From positions 2,108,001 to 2,172,000 of the forward strand of contig NZ_CP070501.1 in NCBI RefSeq assembly GCF_018308945.1: 64,000 nt of DNA, read 5' to 3'. The stretch comes from Agrococcus sp. Marseille-Q4369 (GTDB lineage: Bacteria > Actinomycetota > Actinomycetes > Actinomycetales > Microbacteriaceae). The notes under the pieces are model-generated. The model was not told the origin of the DNA. It made no database searches and was given only the letters and a program-made list of their open reading frames with translations. Position 1 is the stretch's first letter. Each line of letters begins with the position of its first letter. Shown here in pieces: positions 46,158 to 56,023 of this stretch. Position numbers and translations under genes: made by a program.

Positions 46158-46766
46158 GTGAGCATCCTCGACCCGGTCGTCCTGACGCATCCGCTCGTCA
46201 CCCTCGAGCCGCTCGGCCACGAGCACGCGCCGGCGCTCGCCGACGCGGCCGCCGAGGGGGAGCTCTGGCGCCGCGCCTGGTACACGAGCGTGCCGGAGCC
46301 GGGCGAGGTCGCCGCCGAGATCGATCGGCGGCTCGCGCTCCACCGCGCCGGATCGATGGTGCCGTGGGCGATCGTCGTCGGCGGGCGTGCCGTCGGCATG
46401 ACCACCTACATGCACGTCGAGCCGGAGACGCCGCGGCTCGAGGTCGGCTCGACGTGGATGGCGGTCTCGGCGCAGGGATCGGGCGTGAACCCCGCGATCA
46501 AGCTCATGATGCTCGAGCGCGCGTTCGACGAGCTCGGCTGCGTCGCTGTCGAGCTCCGAACCCACTGGCACAACCGGCAGTCGCGCGACGCGATCGAGCG
46601 GCTCGGCGCGAAGCTCGACGGCGTGCTGCGCAGCCACCAGGTCTACAAGGGCACGCTGCGCGACACGGTCGTCTACTCGATCATCGCCTCGGAGTGGCCG
46701 GCCGTGCGGCGGGGGCTCGAGGCACGGCTCGAGGCACGGCTCGGAGCCCGGCTCGACGTGCGCTGA
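46158..46766 (+). CDS. GNAT acetyltransferase (RimJ/RimL-like)
   Basis: This 202-residue protein resembles acetyl-CoA-dependent N-acetyltransferases that modify proteins or small amines. VEPETPRLEVGSTWMAVSAQG (about 95-115) and the helix NPAIKLMMLERAFDELGCVA (about 112-131), then RTHWHNRQSRDAIERLGAK, form the usual fold. The tail has a small internal repeat LEARLEARLGARL. GTG 46158 opens the frame 56 nt from the divergent DinB-like gene. Confidence 0.8.
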   Translation: MSILDPVVLTHPLVTLEPLGHEHAPALADAAAEGELWRRAWYTSVPEPGEVAAEIDRRLALHRAGSMVPWAIVVGGRAVGMTTYMHVEPETPRLEVGSTWMAVSAQGSGVNPAIKLMMLERAFDELGCVAVELRTHWHNRQSRDAIERLGAKLDGVLRSHQVYKGTLRDTVVYSIIASEWPAVRRGLEARLEARLGARLDVR

Positions 46767-46861
46767 GCCAGCCCGCTCGCGGCTGGCTCCCCAGGAACGC
46801 GGAGCCGGCGTCGTTGGCCTCCCTCCATCGCGCCGCGACCGCGGTGCGGGGAGGAGCCTGC

Positions 46862-48394
46862 GTGACCCGCATCGACCGGCGGCCCGGACTCCCGCCTGCC
46901 GAGGCGCCGAGGGCGGTCGATGCACCCGTGCGACTCGTCGCGGCGTGGATGGCGCTCACCGCGATCGTCGCGCTCGCGATGGCGAGCCTCTCGACGCCGA
47001 CCTCGGTGGTCGGTTGGGTGGCGCTCGCGATCGCGGCGCCGGTCGTCGGGCTCGCGCTCCTGACCGGTTCGCGGCACGTCGCGCTGCTCCTCGCGGCGAG
47101 GCGCGCGTCGACCGCCGCTCCCCGCGTCGACGCGGCGTCGAGCGACGAGCGCGTCGCGATCCTGTTCCCGGTCGTCGACGACTTCCGCGCCGACGTCGTG
47201 CGGCGCTCCGCCGAGCAGTCGCACCCCGGCACCCGCACGGTCGTGCTTGACGACTCCTCGCTGCCCGAGACGCGCGAGCGCATCGACGCGCTCGTCGCCG
47301 AGGGCCTCGTCGAGGTGCACCGGCGCTCGGGCAGCGGTGGCGCGAAGGCCGGCAACCTCAACGCGTGGCTCGACCGGCACGGCGACGAGGTCGACTGCAT
47401 CGTCGTGCTCGACGCCGACCAGGAGATCCCGGACGACTTCGTCGAGCGCGGGCTCGCGCGCTTCGCCCTGCACCCGGATGCGGCGGTCGTCCAGGGCAGC
47501 ATCGGCATGCGCCGCGCGGGCACGTCGTTCGTGCGCGACTTCGGCGGCCTCTTCGCGCGGCACGCCGCCATGCAGCTCGCCGGCCGCGACGCGCTCGGGG
47601 TGAGCGTCTTCTGCGGCCGCGGCGCGATGCTCGACGTCGCCGCGGTGCGTGAGGCGGGCGGCTTCCCCGAGCTCGTGATGGAGGACACCGCGCTGTCGGT
47701 CGAGCTCGCGCGGCGCGGCCACCGGCTCGTCGCGGCGCCGGAGCTGCGCTCGCTCGAGGACGCCCCCGTCGACCACGCCGCGTTCGCGGTGCAGTTCGGG
47801 AAGTTCGTCGAGGGCGCGGTGCAGCTGCTCGCGCGCTCGCGCGGCAGCCTCGTCGACGGGCGGCTCGGGGCGCTCCGTCGCGCCGACCTCGTGCTCGACC
47901 TGCTCGTGCCCGTGCTCGCCGCGCTCGTGCCGCTCGTGCTGTTCGCCTTCTCGCTCGTCGCCGCCGCGACGCTCGCACCGGCCTTCCCGTGGCAGGTCGG
48001 CATCGTGCTCGGCGCGCTCGGGCTCGCGCCCCTCGTGCCGGAGGCCGCGCACCGCGCGCGCACGCGCGGGCTGCTCGCGAGCGCGACGTTCACCGTGCGC
48101 GCGGCGATGCTCTACGCGTCCGTCTCGCTCGTCGCCACGCGCGCCATCGTGATGGTGCTCGTCTCGGGACGGGCGCGCTTCCACGTGACGCCGAAGCAGG
48201 GCGCGGGCGCGGGCGTGCTCGCGGTCGTGCAGCGGCGCGGCATGGAGGTCGCGGTGGCTGCCGGGGCGACCGGGCTCGCGGCCGTCGCGGTCGAGCGGCC
48301 CGACATGGCGCTGCCCTTCGTCGGCATCGCGGCGGCCGGGCTCGCGTTCGGCTGGCGCGACGCGCTCGAGCCGCAGCCGGTCCGCGCGGACTGA
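46862..48394 (+). CDS. GT2 family membrane glycosyltransferase
   Basis: This 510-residue enzyme has two N-terminal helices (about 24-70), a catalytic domain and four C-terminal helices. The catalytic marks are VLDDSSLPETRERI (about 125-138), CIVVLDADQEIPDDF (DxD, about 179-193), and VMEDTALSVELARRG (ED, about 275-289). The usual QxxRW of processive cellulose synthases is replaced by QFGKF. It probably makes a polysaccharide or glycolipid. GGGGAGGAG precedes GTG 46862. Confidence 0.8.
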   Translation: MTRIDRRPGLPPAEAPRAVDAPVRLVAAWMALTAIVALAMASLSTPTSVVGWVALAIAAPVVGLALLTGSRHVALLLAARRASTAAPRVDAASSDERVAILFPVVDDFRADVVRRSAEQSHPGTRTVVLDDSSLPETRERIDALVAEGLVEVHRRSGSGGAKAGNLNAWLDRHGDEVDCIVVLDADQEIPDDFVERGLARFALHPDAAVVQGSIGMRRAGTSFVRDFGGLFARHAAMQLAGRDALGVSVFCGRGAMLDVAAVREAGGFPELVMEDTALSVELARRGHRLVAAPELRSLEDAPVDHAAFAVQFGKFVEGAVQLLARSRGSLVDGRLGALRRADLVLDLLVPVLAALVPLVLFAFSLVAAATLAPAFPWQVGIVLGALGLAPLVPEAAHRARTRGLLASATFTVRAAMLYASVSLVATRAIVMVLVSGRARFHVTPKQGAGAGVLAVVQRRGMEVAVAAGATGLAAVAVERPDMALPFVGIAAAGLAFGWRDALEPQPVRAD

Positions 48395-48437
48395 GCCGTG
48401 CGGCGCGAGCGGCTGCGCGCGGACCTAGGCTGGGGGC

Positions 48438-48728
48438 ATGACGAGTCCCGAGGAGCAGCTGCTGCGCCTGCGGCGCTCGATCGACAACGTCGACGCCGTC
48501 CTCATCCACACGCTCGCGGAGCGCTTCAAGCTCACGCAAGCGGTCGGCGAGCTCAAGGCGGCGAACGCGATGCCCCCGTCCGACCCGGACCGGGAGGCGA
48601 CGCAGATCGCGCGGCTGCGCCGGCTCGCCGAGGAGGCGGACCTCGATCCGGAGTTCGCGGAGAAGTTCTTGAACTTCGTGATCGCCGAGGTCATCCACCA
48701 CCACGAGCGCATCGCGAGCGCCGAGTAG
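48438..48728 (+). CDS. Chorismate mutase, type II
   Basis: This 96-residue helical protein converts chorismate to prephenate for Phe and Tyr synthesis. The AroQ pattern is visible: LLRLRRSIDNVDAVLIHTL (about 7-25) with the first Arg, RFKLTQAVGELKA with Arg and Lys, and EFAEKFLNFVIAEVIHHHERI at the C-terminus. Such free-standing enzymes in actinobacteria are often activated by the DAHP synthase. GAG and GGGGG-rich spacing precede the ATG. Confidence 0.87.
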   Translation: MTSPEEQLLRLRRSIDNVDAVLIHTLAERFKLTQAVGELKAANAMPPSDPDREATQIARLRRLAEEADLDPEFAEKFLNFVIAEVIHHHERIASAE

Positions 48729-48734
48729 CTCGGC

Positions 48735-49244
48735 TCAGGCCGACGGCCAGCCGCGATAGACGCCCGGTCGGGGCGCGGGCGTCTCGCGCGCGTTCTCCTC
48801 GCGCACCATCCGGCGCGTGAGGACGATGTCGACGAGCCACCACGCCGCGGCGGCGAGGATGAGCGGCACCCCGACGACGATGAGCATCGTGCTGACGAGC
48901 GTGAGCGAGAGCAGGCCGAGTGCCGTGCCGGTCCTGCAGAGGTAGAAGCGGTGGGCGCCGAACGGGCCGAGGAGGACCACGAGTACGTACGCGATCGCGA
49001 GCGACTTCGCCGGCTCGTCGTGCGCGCGTCGCTCGGGCTGAGCGGGGCGGGCCGAGGCACTCGGCGTCGGATCGTGCAGCAGTCGCCGATCGAGCTGCAG
49101 CGGCGTCGAGCCCGCAGCCTGCGGCCGCGGAGCCGCGGCCGAGCGCTCGTCCCACGGCGCGTACGCGCCCCAGCGCTGCCCATCCCACCAGCGTCGGCGG
49201 CCGTCGGGGTCGTCGTGCCAACCGGGCGATGCGGGCGTGCTCAC
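48735..49244 (-). CDS. DUF2510/TM2 domain membrane protein
   Basis: This 169-residue protein has an N-terminal DUF2510 motif, PGWHDDPDGRRRWWDGQRW (about 7-25), an Ala/Pro-rich linker and a C-terminal TM2 domain (about 82-140) with LLGPFGAHRFYLCRTGTALG. DUF2510 and TM2 are often joined in actinobacteria. Function unknown. It converges on chorismate mutase (6-nt gap). Confidence 0.82.
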   Translation of the reverse strand: MSTPASPGWHDDPDGRRRWWDGQRWGAYAPWDERSAAAPRPQAAGSTPLQLDRRLLHDPTPSASARPAQPERRAHDEPAKSLAIAYVLVVLLGPFGAHRFYLCRTGTALGLLSLTLVSTMLIVVGVPLILAAAAWWLVDIVLTRRMVREENARETPAPRPGVYRGWPSA

Positions 49245-49258
49245 TCGGAGAGCCTAGA

Positions 49259-49726
49259 TCAGCTGCGCTCGGCGGCAGCGGCGATGTCGGCGAGGTCCTG
49301 CTCCATGGCCTTCCGGGTGGCGGCCATGCCGAGCCGCGCCGTGAGCTTCGCGGCGGCGCGCTGGATCCACGACGGCGACTCGTAGGAGCCCGAGAAGCGC
49401 ATGCGCAGCAGCGTGCGTGCTTCGCCCTCGATCGGCTCGAGCGTGAACTCGGTGCGGTAGCGCATGCCGTGCGACTCGGCGGCGATCGTCGTCGAGCGCC
49501 CGGGCACGATGCCGACGACCTCCAGCTCCTCGGTCGCCTCGCGGCCGAGCATGGTGCGCGTCTCGCGCCACCGCGTGCCGATCGAGTAGCCCGCGCCGGC
49601 GAGCCGCTCCACGCGCGTCACGCCCGAGAGCACCGCCGCGGTGCCCTCGAGGTCGGTGAGCACGCGCCACACCGCATCCGTCGAGGCATCGATCGACCGC
49701 TCGAGGGTCAGCGAGAGGTCGCTCAT
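49259..49726 (-). CDS. SRPBCC-family protein
   Basis: This 155-residue protein has the START-like fold: LTLERSIDASTDAVWRVLTD (about 5-24), WRETRTMLGREATEELEVV and a C-terminal helix. It is coupled (ATGA overlap) to the DUF1761 membrane gene upstream. It differs from the three SRPBCC copies at 35-37 kb. The ligand is unknown. Confidence 0.78.
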   Translation of the reverse strand: MSDLSLTLERSIDASTDAVWRVLTDLEGTAAVLSGVTRVERLAGAGYSIGTRWRETRTMLGREATEELEVVGIVPGRSTTIAAESHGMRYRTEFTLEPIEGEARTLLRMRFSGSYESPSWIQRAAAKLTARLGMAATRKAMEQDLADIAAAAERS

Positions 49727-50160
49727 GCTGCCGGGGGCCAGACGCCGATGACGAGCGCTATCGCGGTGACGACGAGCAGCTCGTTGAGGATCGTGAAGCC
49801 CGCGACCTTGAGGCCCCGCGGGTCGAACGCGTCGTGCACGAGCACGCGCGCGGCGGTGAAGCCGACGAAGAGGATCCAGCCGGTCACGAGCGCGTCGAGC
49901 AGGAAGCTGCCGCCGTAGAACTGCTGCGAGATCCAGGCGGCGCCGGCGAGCACCCACGCGGTGACGAAGGCGCAGAGGATGAGCATCGGGTACACCCACG
50001 GCTTCGGCCCGCTCGCGACGCTGTCGGAGGTATGGCCGACGGCCTTCATCCACGCGTTGCCGAGCACCTTCGGCTGGTAGTAGACGAAGCCGACGACCAT
50101 CGCCGCGGCGGTCGCGAGCAGCACGGCCCAGATGTTGATGGCGGGGACGGTGAGCTCCAT
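49723..50160 (-). CDS. DUF1761 membrane protein
   Basis: This 145-residue protein has four membrane helices (about 8-30, 55-75, 88-106, 118-140), with YYQPKVLGNAWMKAVGHT near the first, a DUF1761 sign. Function unknown. It overlaps the SRPBCC gene by 4 nt, a pairing that recurs in actinobacteria to my recollection. Confidence 0.78.
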   Translation of the reverse strand: MELTVPAINIWAVLLATAAAMVVGFVYYQPKVLGNAWMKAVGHTSDSVASGPKPWVYPMLILCAFVTAWVLAGAAWISQQFYGGSFLLDALVTGWILFVGFTAARVLVHDAFDPRGLKVAGFTILNELLVVTAIALVIGVWPPAA

Positions 50161-50212
50161 GGTTGGAGCATAGGCTCGCGCGGCCGCCGCCGCACCGCGC
50201 GAGCCGCGCAGG

Positions 50213-52495
50213 TCAGGCGAAGCGGGCGAGCGGTGCGCGGTTGGCGGCGCTCAGCTCTTCGAGCGGGATCGTCGCGATGTCCTGGATCTCGATCGCGCGG
50301 CTCTCGGCGTCGGTCACGCCGATGCGCAGCACCGGTACGCCGCGCGCCTCGCACATGCCCGTGAACTTCACCTCGTCCTCGCGAGCGACCGCGACGATCG
50401 CGCGCGCGCCGGTCTCGGAGAAGAGCGCAGCGGTCTCGTCGATCCCGTCGCGCTCCATGAGGCCCGAGAGCCAGATGCGGGCGCCGATGCCGAAGCGCAG
50501 GGCACCCTCGACGACGGCGGCGCCGAGGCCGCCCTCCGAGAGGTCGTGCGCGGCGGTCGCGAGGCCGTCGAACGCGACGCCCTGCATGAGGCCCGCGAGC
50601 TGCCGCTCGGCGGCGAGGTCGACGCGCGGCGGGAGGCCGCCGAGGTGGCCGTGGACCGTGCCTGCCCACGCCGAGCCGTCGAGCTCGTCGCGCGTCGTGC
50701 CGAGCAGGAAGATCGCCTGGCCGTCGTCCTGCCAGCCGGAGGGGAGGCGGCGGTCGACGTCGTCGATGACGCCGAGCACGCCGACGACCGGGGTCGGGTG
50801 GATCTGCGTCTCACCGGTCTGGTTGTAGAACGAGACGTTGCCGCCCGTGACGGGGATGCCGAGCTCGACGCATCCGTCGGCCAGGCCGTCGACGGCCTCG
50901 GCGAACTGCCACATCACCGCGGGGATCTCGGGGTTGCCGAAGTTGAGGCAATCGCTCACGCCCACGGGCGTCGCGCCCGTGACGGCGACGTTGCGGTAGG
51001 CCTCGGCGAGCGCGGCCTTCGCGCCCTCGCGCGGGTCGAGCTGGCAGTAGCGGCCGTTCGCGTCGACCGCGACGGCGAAGCCGAGCCCCGACTCCTCGTC
51101 GATGCGCACCATGCCGGCGTCGTCGGGCTTCGACAGCGCCGTGTTGCCGAGCACGTAGTCGTCGTACTGGTCGGTGATCCACGACGGGTCGCCGAGGTTC
51201 GGCGAGCCGATGAGCGCGCGCAGCTGCTCGCCGAGCTCCTCGCGAGCGGCGCGGGGGAGCGAGGCGGCCGAGTCGGCCTGCAGCGCGTCCTGCCACTCGG
51301 GGCGCGCCATCGGGCGGTCGTAGACGGGGGAGTCGATCGCGACGGTCTTCGGGTCGACGTCGACGATCACGTCGCCCGAGTGGGTGATGACGAGTCGGCC
51401 GTCGCCGGTGACCTCGCCGAGCACGCTCGTCTCGACATCCCACTTGCCCGTGATCGCGAGGAACTCGTCGAGCTTCTCGGGCGCGACGATCGCCATCATG
51501 CGCTCCTGCGACTCCGACATGAGGATCTCCTCGGCCGTGAGCGTCGGGTCGCGGAGCAGCACGTGATCGAGCTCGACGCGCATGCCCGAGTCGCCGTTGG
51601 CGGCGAGCTCGCTCGTCGCGCACGAGATGCCCGCGGCGCCGAGATCCTGGATGCCCTCGACCACGCCCGCGGCGTAGAGCTCGAGGCAGCACTCGATGAG
51701 CACCTTCTCGGCGAACGGGTCGCCGACCTGCACGGCGGGCCGCTTCGCGGGGCCCTCCTCGTCGAACGACTCGGAGGCGAGGATCGACGCGCCGCCGATG
51801 CCGTCGCCGCCCGTGCGGGCGCCGAAGAGCAGGACCTTGTTGCCCGCGCCGGTCGCGTTCGCGAGGTGCAGGTCCTCGTGCCGCAGCACGCCGACGGCGA
51901 GCGCGTTCACGAGCGGGTTGCCCTGGTAGACGGCGTCGAAGACCGTCTCGCCACCGATGTTCGGCAGGCCGAGGCAGTTGCCGTAGAACGAGATGCCGCC
52001 CACGACGCCGTGCACGACCCGCGCGGTGTCGGGGTGGTCGATGTCGCCGAAGCGCAGCGCATCCATCACCGCGACCGGCCGCGCGCCCATCGAGATGATG
52101 TCGCGCACGATGCCGCCGACGCCCGTCGCCGCGCCCTGGAAGGGCTCGACGAACGAGGGGTGGTTGTGCGACTCGATCTTGAAGGTGACGGCCCAGCCCT
52201 CGCCGACGTCGATGACGCCCGCGTTCTGGCCCATGCCGACCATGAGCCGCTCCTGCATCTCGGGCGTGACCTTCTGCCCGAAGGTCCGCAAGTGCTTCTT
52301 CGAGGACTTGTAGGAGCAGTGCTCGCTCCACATCACCGAGTACATCGCGAGCTCGGCGCTCGTGGGCCGACGACCCAGGATCTCGCGGATGCGCTCGTAC
52401 TCGTCGGGCTTGAGGCCGAGGGCGGCGAACGGCTGCTCGCGCTCCGGGGTGGCGGCGGCGCGCTCGACGGTGTCGCGTGGAGTGGAAGCGGTCAC
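50213..52495 (-). CDS. purL: Phosphoribosylformylglycinamidine synthase subunit II
   Basis: This 760-residue enzyme subunit makes formylglycinamidine ribotide with ATP. It has the two AIR-synthase-like halves: [19 protein letters not shown] (about 52-70) and [20 protein letters not shown] (about 102-121) with the ATP and substrate residues, [16 protein letters not shown], and the second repeat near 440-600. Length is that of the small PurL type, which needs PurS and PurQ; both lie further on (53164-54110) in the same direction, but a DUF3817 gene comes between. Confidence 0.95.
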   Translation of the reverse strand: MTASTPRDTVERAAATPEREQPFAALGLKPDEYERIREILGRRPTSAELAMYSVMWSEHCSYKSSKKHLRTFGQKVTPEMQERLMVGMGQNAGVIDVGEGWAVTFKIESHNHPSFVEPFQGAATGVGGIVRDIISMGARPVAVMDALRFGDIDHPDTARVVHGVVGGISFYGNCLGLPNIGGETVFDAVYQGNPLVNALAVGVLRHEDLHLANATGAGNKVLLFGARTGGDGIGGASILASESFDEEGPAKRPAVQVGDPFAEKVLIECCLELYAAGVVEGIQDLGAAGISCATSELAANGDSGMRVELDHVLLRDPTLTAEEILMSESQERMMAIVAPEKLDEFLAITGKWDVETSVLGEVTGDGRLVITHSGDVIVDVDPKTVAIDSPVYDRPMARPEWQDALQADSAASLPRAAREELGEQLRALIGSPNLGDPSWITDQYDDYVLGNTALSKPDDAGMVRIDEESGLGFAVAVDANGRYCQLDPREGAKAALAEAYRNVAVTGATPVGVSDCLNFGNPEIPAVMWQFAEAVDGLADGCVELGIPVTGGNVSFYNQTGETQIHPTPVVGVLGVIDDVDRRLPSGWQDDGQAIFLLGTTRDELDGSAWAGTVHGHLGGLPPRVDLAAERQLAGLMQGVAFDGLATAAHDLSEGGLGAAVVEGALRFGIGARIWLSGLMERDGIDETAALFSETGARAIVAVAREDEVKFTGMCEARGVPVLRIGVTDAESRAIEIQDIATIPLEELSAANRAPLARFA

Positions 52496-52603
52496 GACTC
52501 TCCTAGGAGGTGGCTCGGCGGTCCCTCGATCCTATCGAGCGGGCGGATGCGTCGGCTCGCGCGCCGTCGTCGGCGTCGGTCGCGCGGCGCCCCGGTCAGC
52601 AGG

Positions 52604-53098
52604 TCAGTCGAACCACTCGGTCGGCGGCCCTGCCGTGAGCAGCGCGGCGAACACGATCGCGACGAGCACGAGCGCGATGACCGCGAGCAGGATCGGGTGG
52701 GTGATGCCCCAGCGGAAGGCGCGGTCGATCCAGCGGTCGTCACCCGGCTCGCCGGTCGGATCCGTGCGCCAGCCGCCCTCGAGGGCGTCGGTGCGCACGA
52801 GGCGGCGCTCCCACGGGATCGTCGCGTACGGGATCACGGCGGTCAGCACGCCGAGCGCCACGGTGCCGAGGCGCCAGCGCTGGTTGTGGCCGACGATGAG
52901 CTGCATCGCGGCGTAGGAGAGGAAGACGAAGCCGTGGATCGGGCCCGCGATCGGCACGAGGGCGTCCACCTCGAAGCCGTACTTCGCGATCATCGCGATG
53001 ATGACCAGCGTCCACGTGACCGCTTCGGCGATCGCGAGGAAGCGGTAGAGCCGCTTCGGAGTGAGCCCGGTCGCGGTGTCGGTCGACGCATCCATCAT
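52604..53098 (-). CDS. DUF3817 membrane protein
   Basis: This 164-residue protein has the DUF3817 fold of four helices: LYRFLAIAEAVTWTLVIIAMI (about 17-37), PIAGPIHGFVFLSYAAMQLI (about 51-70) with conserved Gly-Pro and His, and two more helices. These proteins are common in actinobacteria, often near purine or other core genes. Function unknown. It sits between purL and purQ. Confidence 0.82.
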   Translation of the reverse strand: MMDASTDTATGLTPKRLYRFLAIAEAVTWTLVIIAMIAKYGFEVDALVPIAGPIHGFVFLSYAAMQLIVGHNQRWRLGTVALGVLTAVIPYATIPWERRLVRTDALEGGWRTDPTGEPGDDRWIDRAFRWGITHPILLAVIALVLVAIVFAALLTAGPPTEWFD

Positions 53099-53163
53099 GT
53101 AGCCAGTCTACGCATCTCGATGCGCGGCGACCACGGGCGGCCGCTGCTCGATGACCGGGTCGA

Positions 53164-53853
53164 TCAGGCCGCGACGGCCTCCAGCGCCGACTTGAAGATC
53201 TCGAGCCCGTCGATGCCGGCCTTCATGCGCGTCGTCGTCGGGCCGAAGCCGAGCTCGACCGCGTGCTCCGGGTGCGGCATGAGCCCCATGACGTTGCCGG
53301 CCGCGTTCGCGATGCCTGCGATCGCGTCGATCGAGCCGTTGGGGTCGTCGCCGAGGTAGCGGAAGACGACGAGCCCCTCGGCCTCGATGCGCTCGATCTC
53401 GTCGGGCGTCGCGACGAAGCGGCCCTCGCCGTTCTTGAGCGGGATGACGATCTCCTGGCCCACCTCGAAGCGGTTCGTCCACGCGGTGCTCGAGCGCTCG
53501 ACGCGCAGCCGCTGGTCGCGGCGCACGAACAGGCCGGAGGCGTTGCGCACGAGTCCGCCCGGCAGCAGCCGCGCCTCGGTGAGCATCTGGAAGCCGTTGC
53601 AGATGCCGAGCACGGGCATGCCCCGCTCGGCGGCTTCGACGACCTCGGTCATGATCGGCGAGCGCGCGGCGATCGCGCCGCAGCGGAGGTAGTCGCCGTA
53701 CGAGAAGCCGCCCGGCAGCACGAGCGCGTCGACGCCGTGCAGGTCGTGCTCGCCGTGCCACAGCGCGACGGGCTCGTGGCCCGCGAGGCGCACCGCGCGC
53801 TGCGCGTCCCGGTCGTCGAGCGTGCCGGGGAAGGTGATGACGCCGACCCTCAT
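53164..53853 (-). CDS. purQ: Phosphoribosylformylglycinamidine synthase subunit I (glutaminase)
   Basis: This 229-residue glutaminase supplies ammonia to PurL. The nucleophile Cys lies in [19 protein letters not shown] (about 81-99); [18 protein letters not shown] (about 47-64) and HPEHAVE (catalytic His and Glu near 200) complete the site. The ATG overlaps the purS stop by 4 nt. Confidence 0.95.
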   Translation of the reverse strand: MRVGVITFPGTLDDRDAQRAVRLAGHEPVALWHGEHDLHGVDALVLPGGFSYGDYLRCGAIAARSPIMTEVVEAAERGMPVLGICNGFQMLTEARLLPGGLVRNASGLFVRRDQRLRVERSSTAWTNRFEVGQEIVIPLKNGEGRFVATPDEIERIEAEGLVVFRYLGDDPNGSIDAIAGIANAAGNVMGLMPHPEHAVELGFGPTTTRMKAGIDGLEIFKSALEAVAA

Positions 53854-54110
53854 CGGGCGGCCTCGTCCTGCACCCGCACGCCCACGACATCCTCGATCAC
53901 GGTGTTCGCGAGCACGTCGTCGGCGATCTGGCGCACCTGCTCGAGCAGCGCATCCGTCACCTCGCCCTCGACGGTGAGCTCGAAGCGCTTGCCGAGGCGC
54001 ACGTCGCCGATCTCGCCGTGACCCAGTCGCGCGAGCGCGCGGCTGACCGCCTTGCCCTGCGGATCGAGGATCTCGGCCTTCGGCATGACGTCGACGACGA
54101 TGACGGCCAT
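53850..54110 (-). CDS. purS: Phosphoribosylformylglycinamidine synthase subunit PurS
   Basis: This 86-residue protein bridges PurL and PurQ. It shows the family's [23 protein letters not shown] (about 8-30) and [10 protein letters not shown]. It is coupled to purQ, so purS-purQ form an operon. The -10-like TAGAAT lies upstream at about 54150. Confidence 0.93.
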   Translation of the reverse strand: MAVIVVDVMPKAEILDPQGKAVSRALARLGHGEIGDVRLGKRFELTVEGEVTDALLEQVRQIADDVLANTVIEDVVGVRVQDEAAR

Positions 54111-54229
54111 GGGTCTCCCTAGCTTGCGGGCGGGTTGGGGTCACCTCATTCTATGGATGCGGCGCGTGCGACGGTCGGACCGTGCGGATTCCCGGGCGAT
54201 CGTCGGGTCCCCCCGGCTATGGTGCCGCC

Positions 54230-55129
54230 ATGACGTTCAGGGGCAACGCGAACTTCGACACCTCGACCGTGAGCCGGGGCGGGGGCGGTGGTGGCGGTCG
54301 CGGTGGCGCGCTCGCGGTCGGCGGCGGCGGTCTCGTGACCGTCATCCTCGTGCTCGTGTCGATGTTCTTCGGCATCGACCTCACCGGGCTCGCGCCGCAG
54401 CAGCCGATCGATCCCGCCTCGCAGTCGCAGGGCGAGGAGGTCACCGGGTGCACGGGCGAGGCGGCGAACGACCCCGGCAACGTGACGTGCCGCATGGAGG
54501 GCGGCGCCGACTCGATGTCGCAGTTCTGGGAGGCGACGTTCGCGGCGAACAACCTCGAGTACCGCGACCCGAGCGTGCAGCTGTTCGACCGGCAGGTGCA
54601 GACCGGTTGCGGTGCGGCGACGAGCGCGGTCGGCCCGTTCTACTGCCCGGCAGACGAGCGCATCTACATCGACACCACGTTCTTCCAGCAGATGCGCGAC
54701 CAGTTCGGTGCCTCGGGCGGCTCGCTCGCGCAGCTCTACGTGCTCGGGCACGAGTGGGGCCACCACATCCAGCACCTCACCGGCGATCTGCAGCGAGTGG
54801 AGCGCGGCGACTCCGGGCCGCAGTCGAGCGGCGTGCGGTCGGAGCTGCAGGCCGACTGCTACGCGGGCGCGTGGATGAACGGTGCGTCGCAGACGCGCGA
54901 CGACGACGGCGGCGACCCGGTGCTCATCGCGCCGACGCAGCAGGAGATGAACGACGCGATGGACGCCGCGTCGACGATCGGCGACGACCGCCTGCAGGCC
55001 CAGAGCGGGGGCGGCGTGAACCCCGAGACGTGGACGCACGGCTCGAGCGAGCAGCGGCAGCGCTGGCTCGCGACGGGCTACAACGAGGGCGTCGGCAGCT
55101 GCGACACGTGGCGGGCGCCGGAGGTCTGA
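54230..55129 (+). CDS. Neutral zinc metallopeptidase family protein (YpfJ-like)
   Basis: This 299-residue protein has a Gly-rich start, a single membrane helix (about 34-55) and an outside domain. The metal site HEWGHHIQHL (His-Glu-x-x-His, about 184-193) is clear, as are FYCPADERIYIDTTFF and SELQADCYAGAWM, where the third ligand lies. Four Cys residues suggest disulfides. The family (PF04228) is widespread; its substrate is unknown. The gene runs against the purine genes on either side. Confidence 0.85.
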   Translation: MTFRGNANFDTSTVSRGGGGGGGRGGALAVGGGGLVTVILVLVSMFFGIDLTGLAPQQPIDPASQSQGEEVTGCTGEAANDPGNVTCRMEGGADSMSQFWEATFAANNLEYRDPSVQLFDRQVQTGCGAATSAVGPFYCPADERIYIDTTFFQQMRDQFGASGGSLAQLYVLGHEWGHHIQHLTGDLQRVERGDSGPQSSGVRSELQADCYAGAWMNGASQTRDDDGGDPVLIAPTQQEMNDAMDAASTIGDDRLQAQSGGGVNPETWTHGSSEQRQRWLATGYNEGVGSCDTWRAPEV

Positions 55130-55153
55130 GCCACGCGCGCGAGGCCGCTCAGC

Positions 55154-56023
55154 TCAAGCGGCGGTCAGTCGGTCGAAGAGCTCGCGGTAGCGCGCGGACG
55201 TGCGCTCGACGACGTCGGCCGGCAGCCGCGGCGGGTCGCCCTGCCCGTCCCAGTTCGCCGCGAGCCAGTCGCGCACGATCTGCTTGTCGAACGACTCGAC
55301 GCGGCCATCGGTGAGCGCGTCGGCGTCCCAGTACCGCGAGGAGTCGGGCGTGAGCACCTCGTCGGCGAGCACGAGCTCGCCCGTCAGTCGGTCGCGGCCG
55401 AACTCGAACTTCGTGTCAGCGAGCACGAGCCCCGCCTCCTCCGCGATCGCGGCGCCCATCGCGTAGACGCTCAGGCTCATGTCGCGGATGGCGCCAGCAT
55501 CGGCCGCGCCGACGAGCTCGACGGTGCGCTCGAACGAGACGTTCTCGTCGTGCTCGCCTTGCGGCGCCTTCCACGCGGGCGTGTAGATCGGCTCGGGCAG
55601 TGCATCGCCGTCGCCGAGCCCCTCAGGCAGCGCGACGCCCGAGATCGAGCCGACCTGGCGGTACTCCTTGAGCCCCGAGCCGGTCACGCGGCCGCGCACG
55701 ACGCACTCGACGGGCAGCATGTCGAGCGTGCGCACGAGCATCGCCCGCCCCCGCACCGCCTCGGGCGTGCGGTCGTCGGCGCCCTCGGCGAGCTGCGTCG
55801 GCAGGCCGAGCCGCTCGGTCCACCAGCGGGTGAGCGTCGTGAGCAGCTCGCCCTTGCCGGGGATCGCGGGCTCGAGCACGCGGTCGAACGCCGAGACGCG
55901 ATCGGAGGCGACCATGAGCATCTCCGGCGCCTCGTGCAGCGTCGCGCCCTCCGGGACGTAGAGGTCGCGCACCTTGCCGCTGTAGGCGAGGTGCCAGCCG
56001 GCGAGCTCCGCGGCGCCCGTCAT
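55154..56023 (-). CDS. purC: SAICAR synthase
   Basis: This 289-residue enzyme joins aspartate to CAIR. YSGKVRDLYVPEGATL (about 14-29) is the nucleotide loop, MVASDRVSAFDRVLEPAIPG (about 37-56) is the family signature, and ECVVRGRVTGSGLKEY near 105 and LADTKFEFGRD near 205 complete the match. Length is of the longer type. It overlaps purD by 4 nt. Confidence 0.95.
   Translation of the reverse strand: MTGAAELAGWHLAYSGKVRDLYVPEGATLHEAPEMLMVASDRVSAFDRVLEPAIPGKGELLTTLTRWWTERLGLPTQLAEGADDRTPEAVRGRAMLVRTLDMLPVECVVRGRVTGSGLKEYRQVGSISGVALPEGLGDGDALPEPIYTPAWKAPQGEHDENVSFERTVELVGAADAGAIRDMSLSVYAMGAAIAEEAGLVLADTKFEFGRDRLTGELVLADEVLTPDSSRYWDADALTDGRVESFDKQIVRDWLAANWDGQGDPPRLPADVVERTSARYRELFDRLTAA

Noticed and set aside
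54111-54229. Purine riboswitch upstream of purS
   Set aside because: No conserved purine aptamer helices or core bases could be recognised between purS and the metallopeptidase; only a TAGAAT-like -10 was seen.
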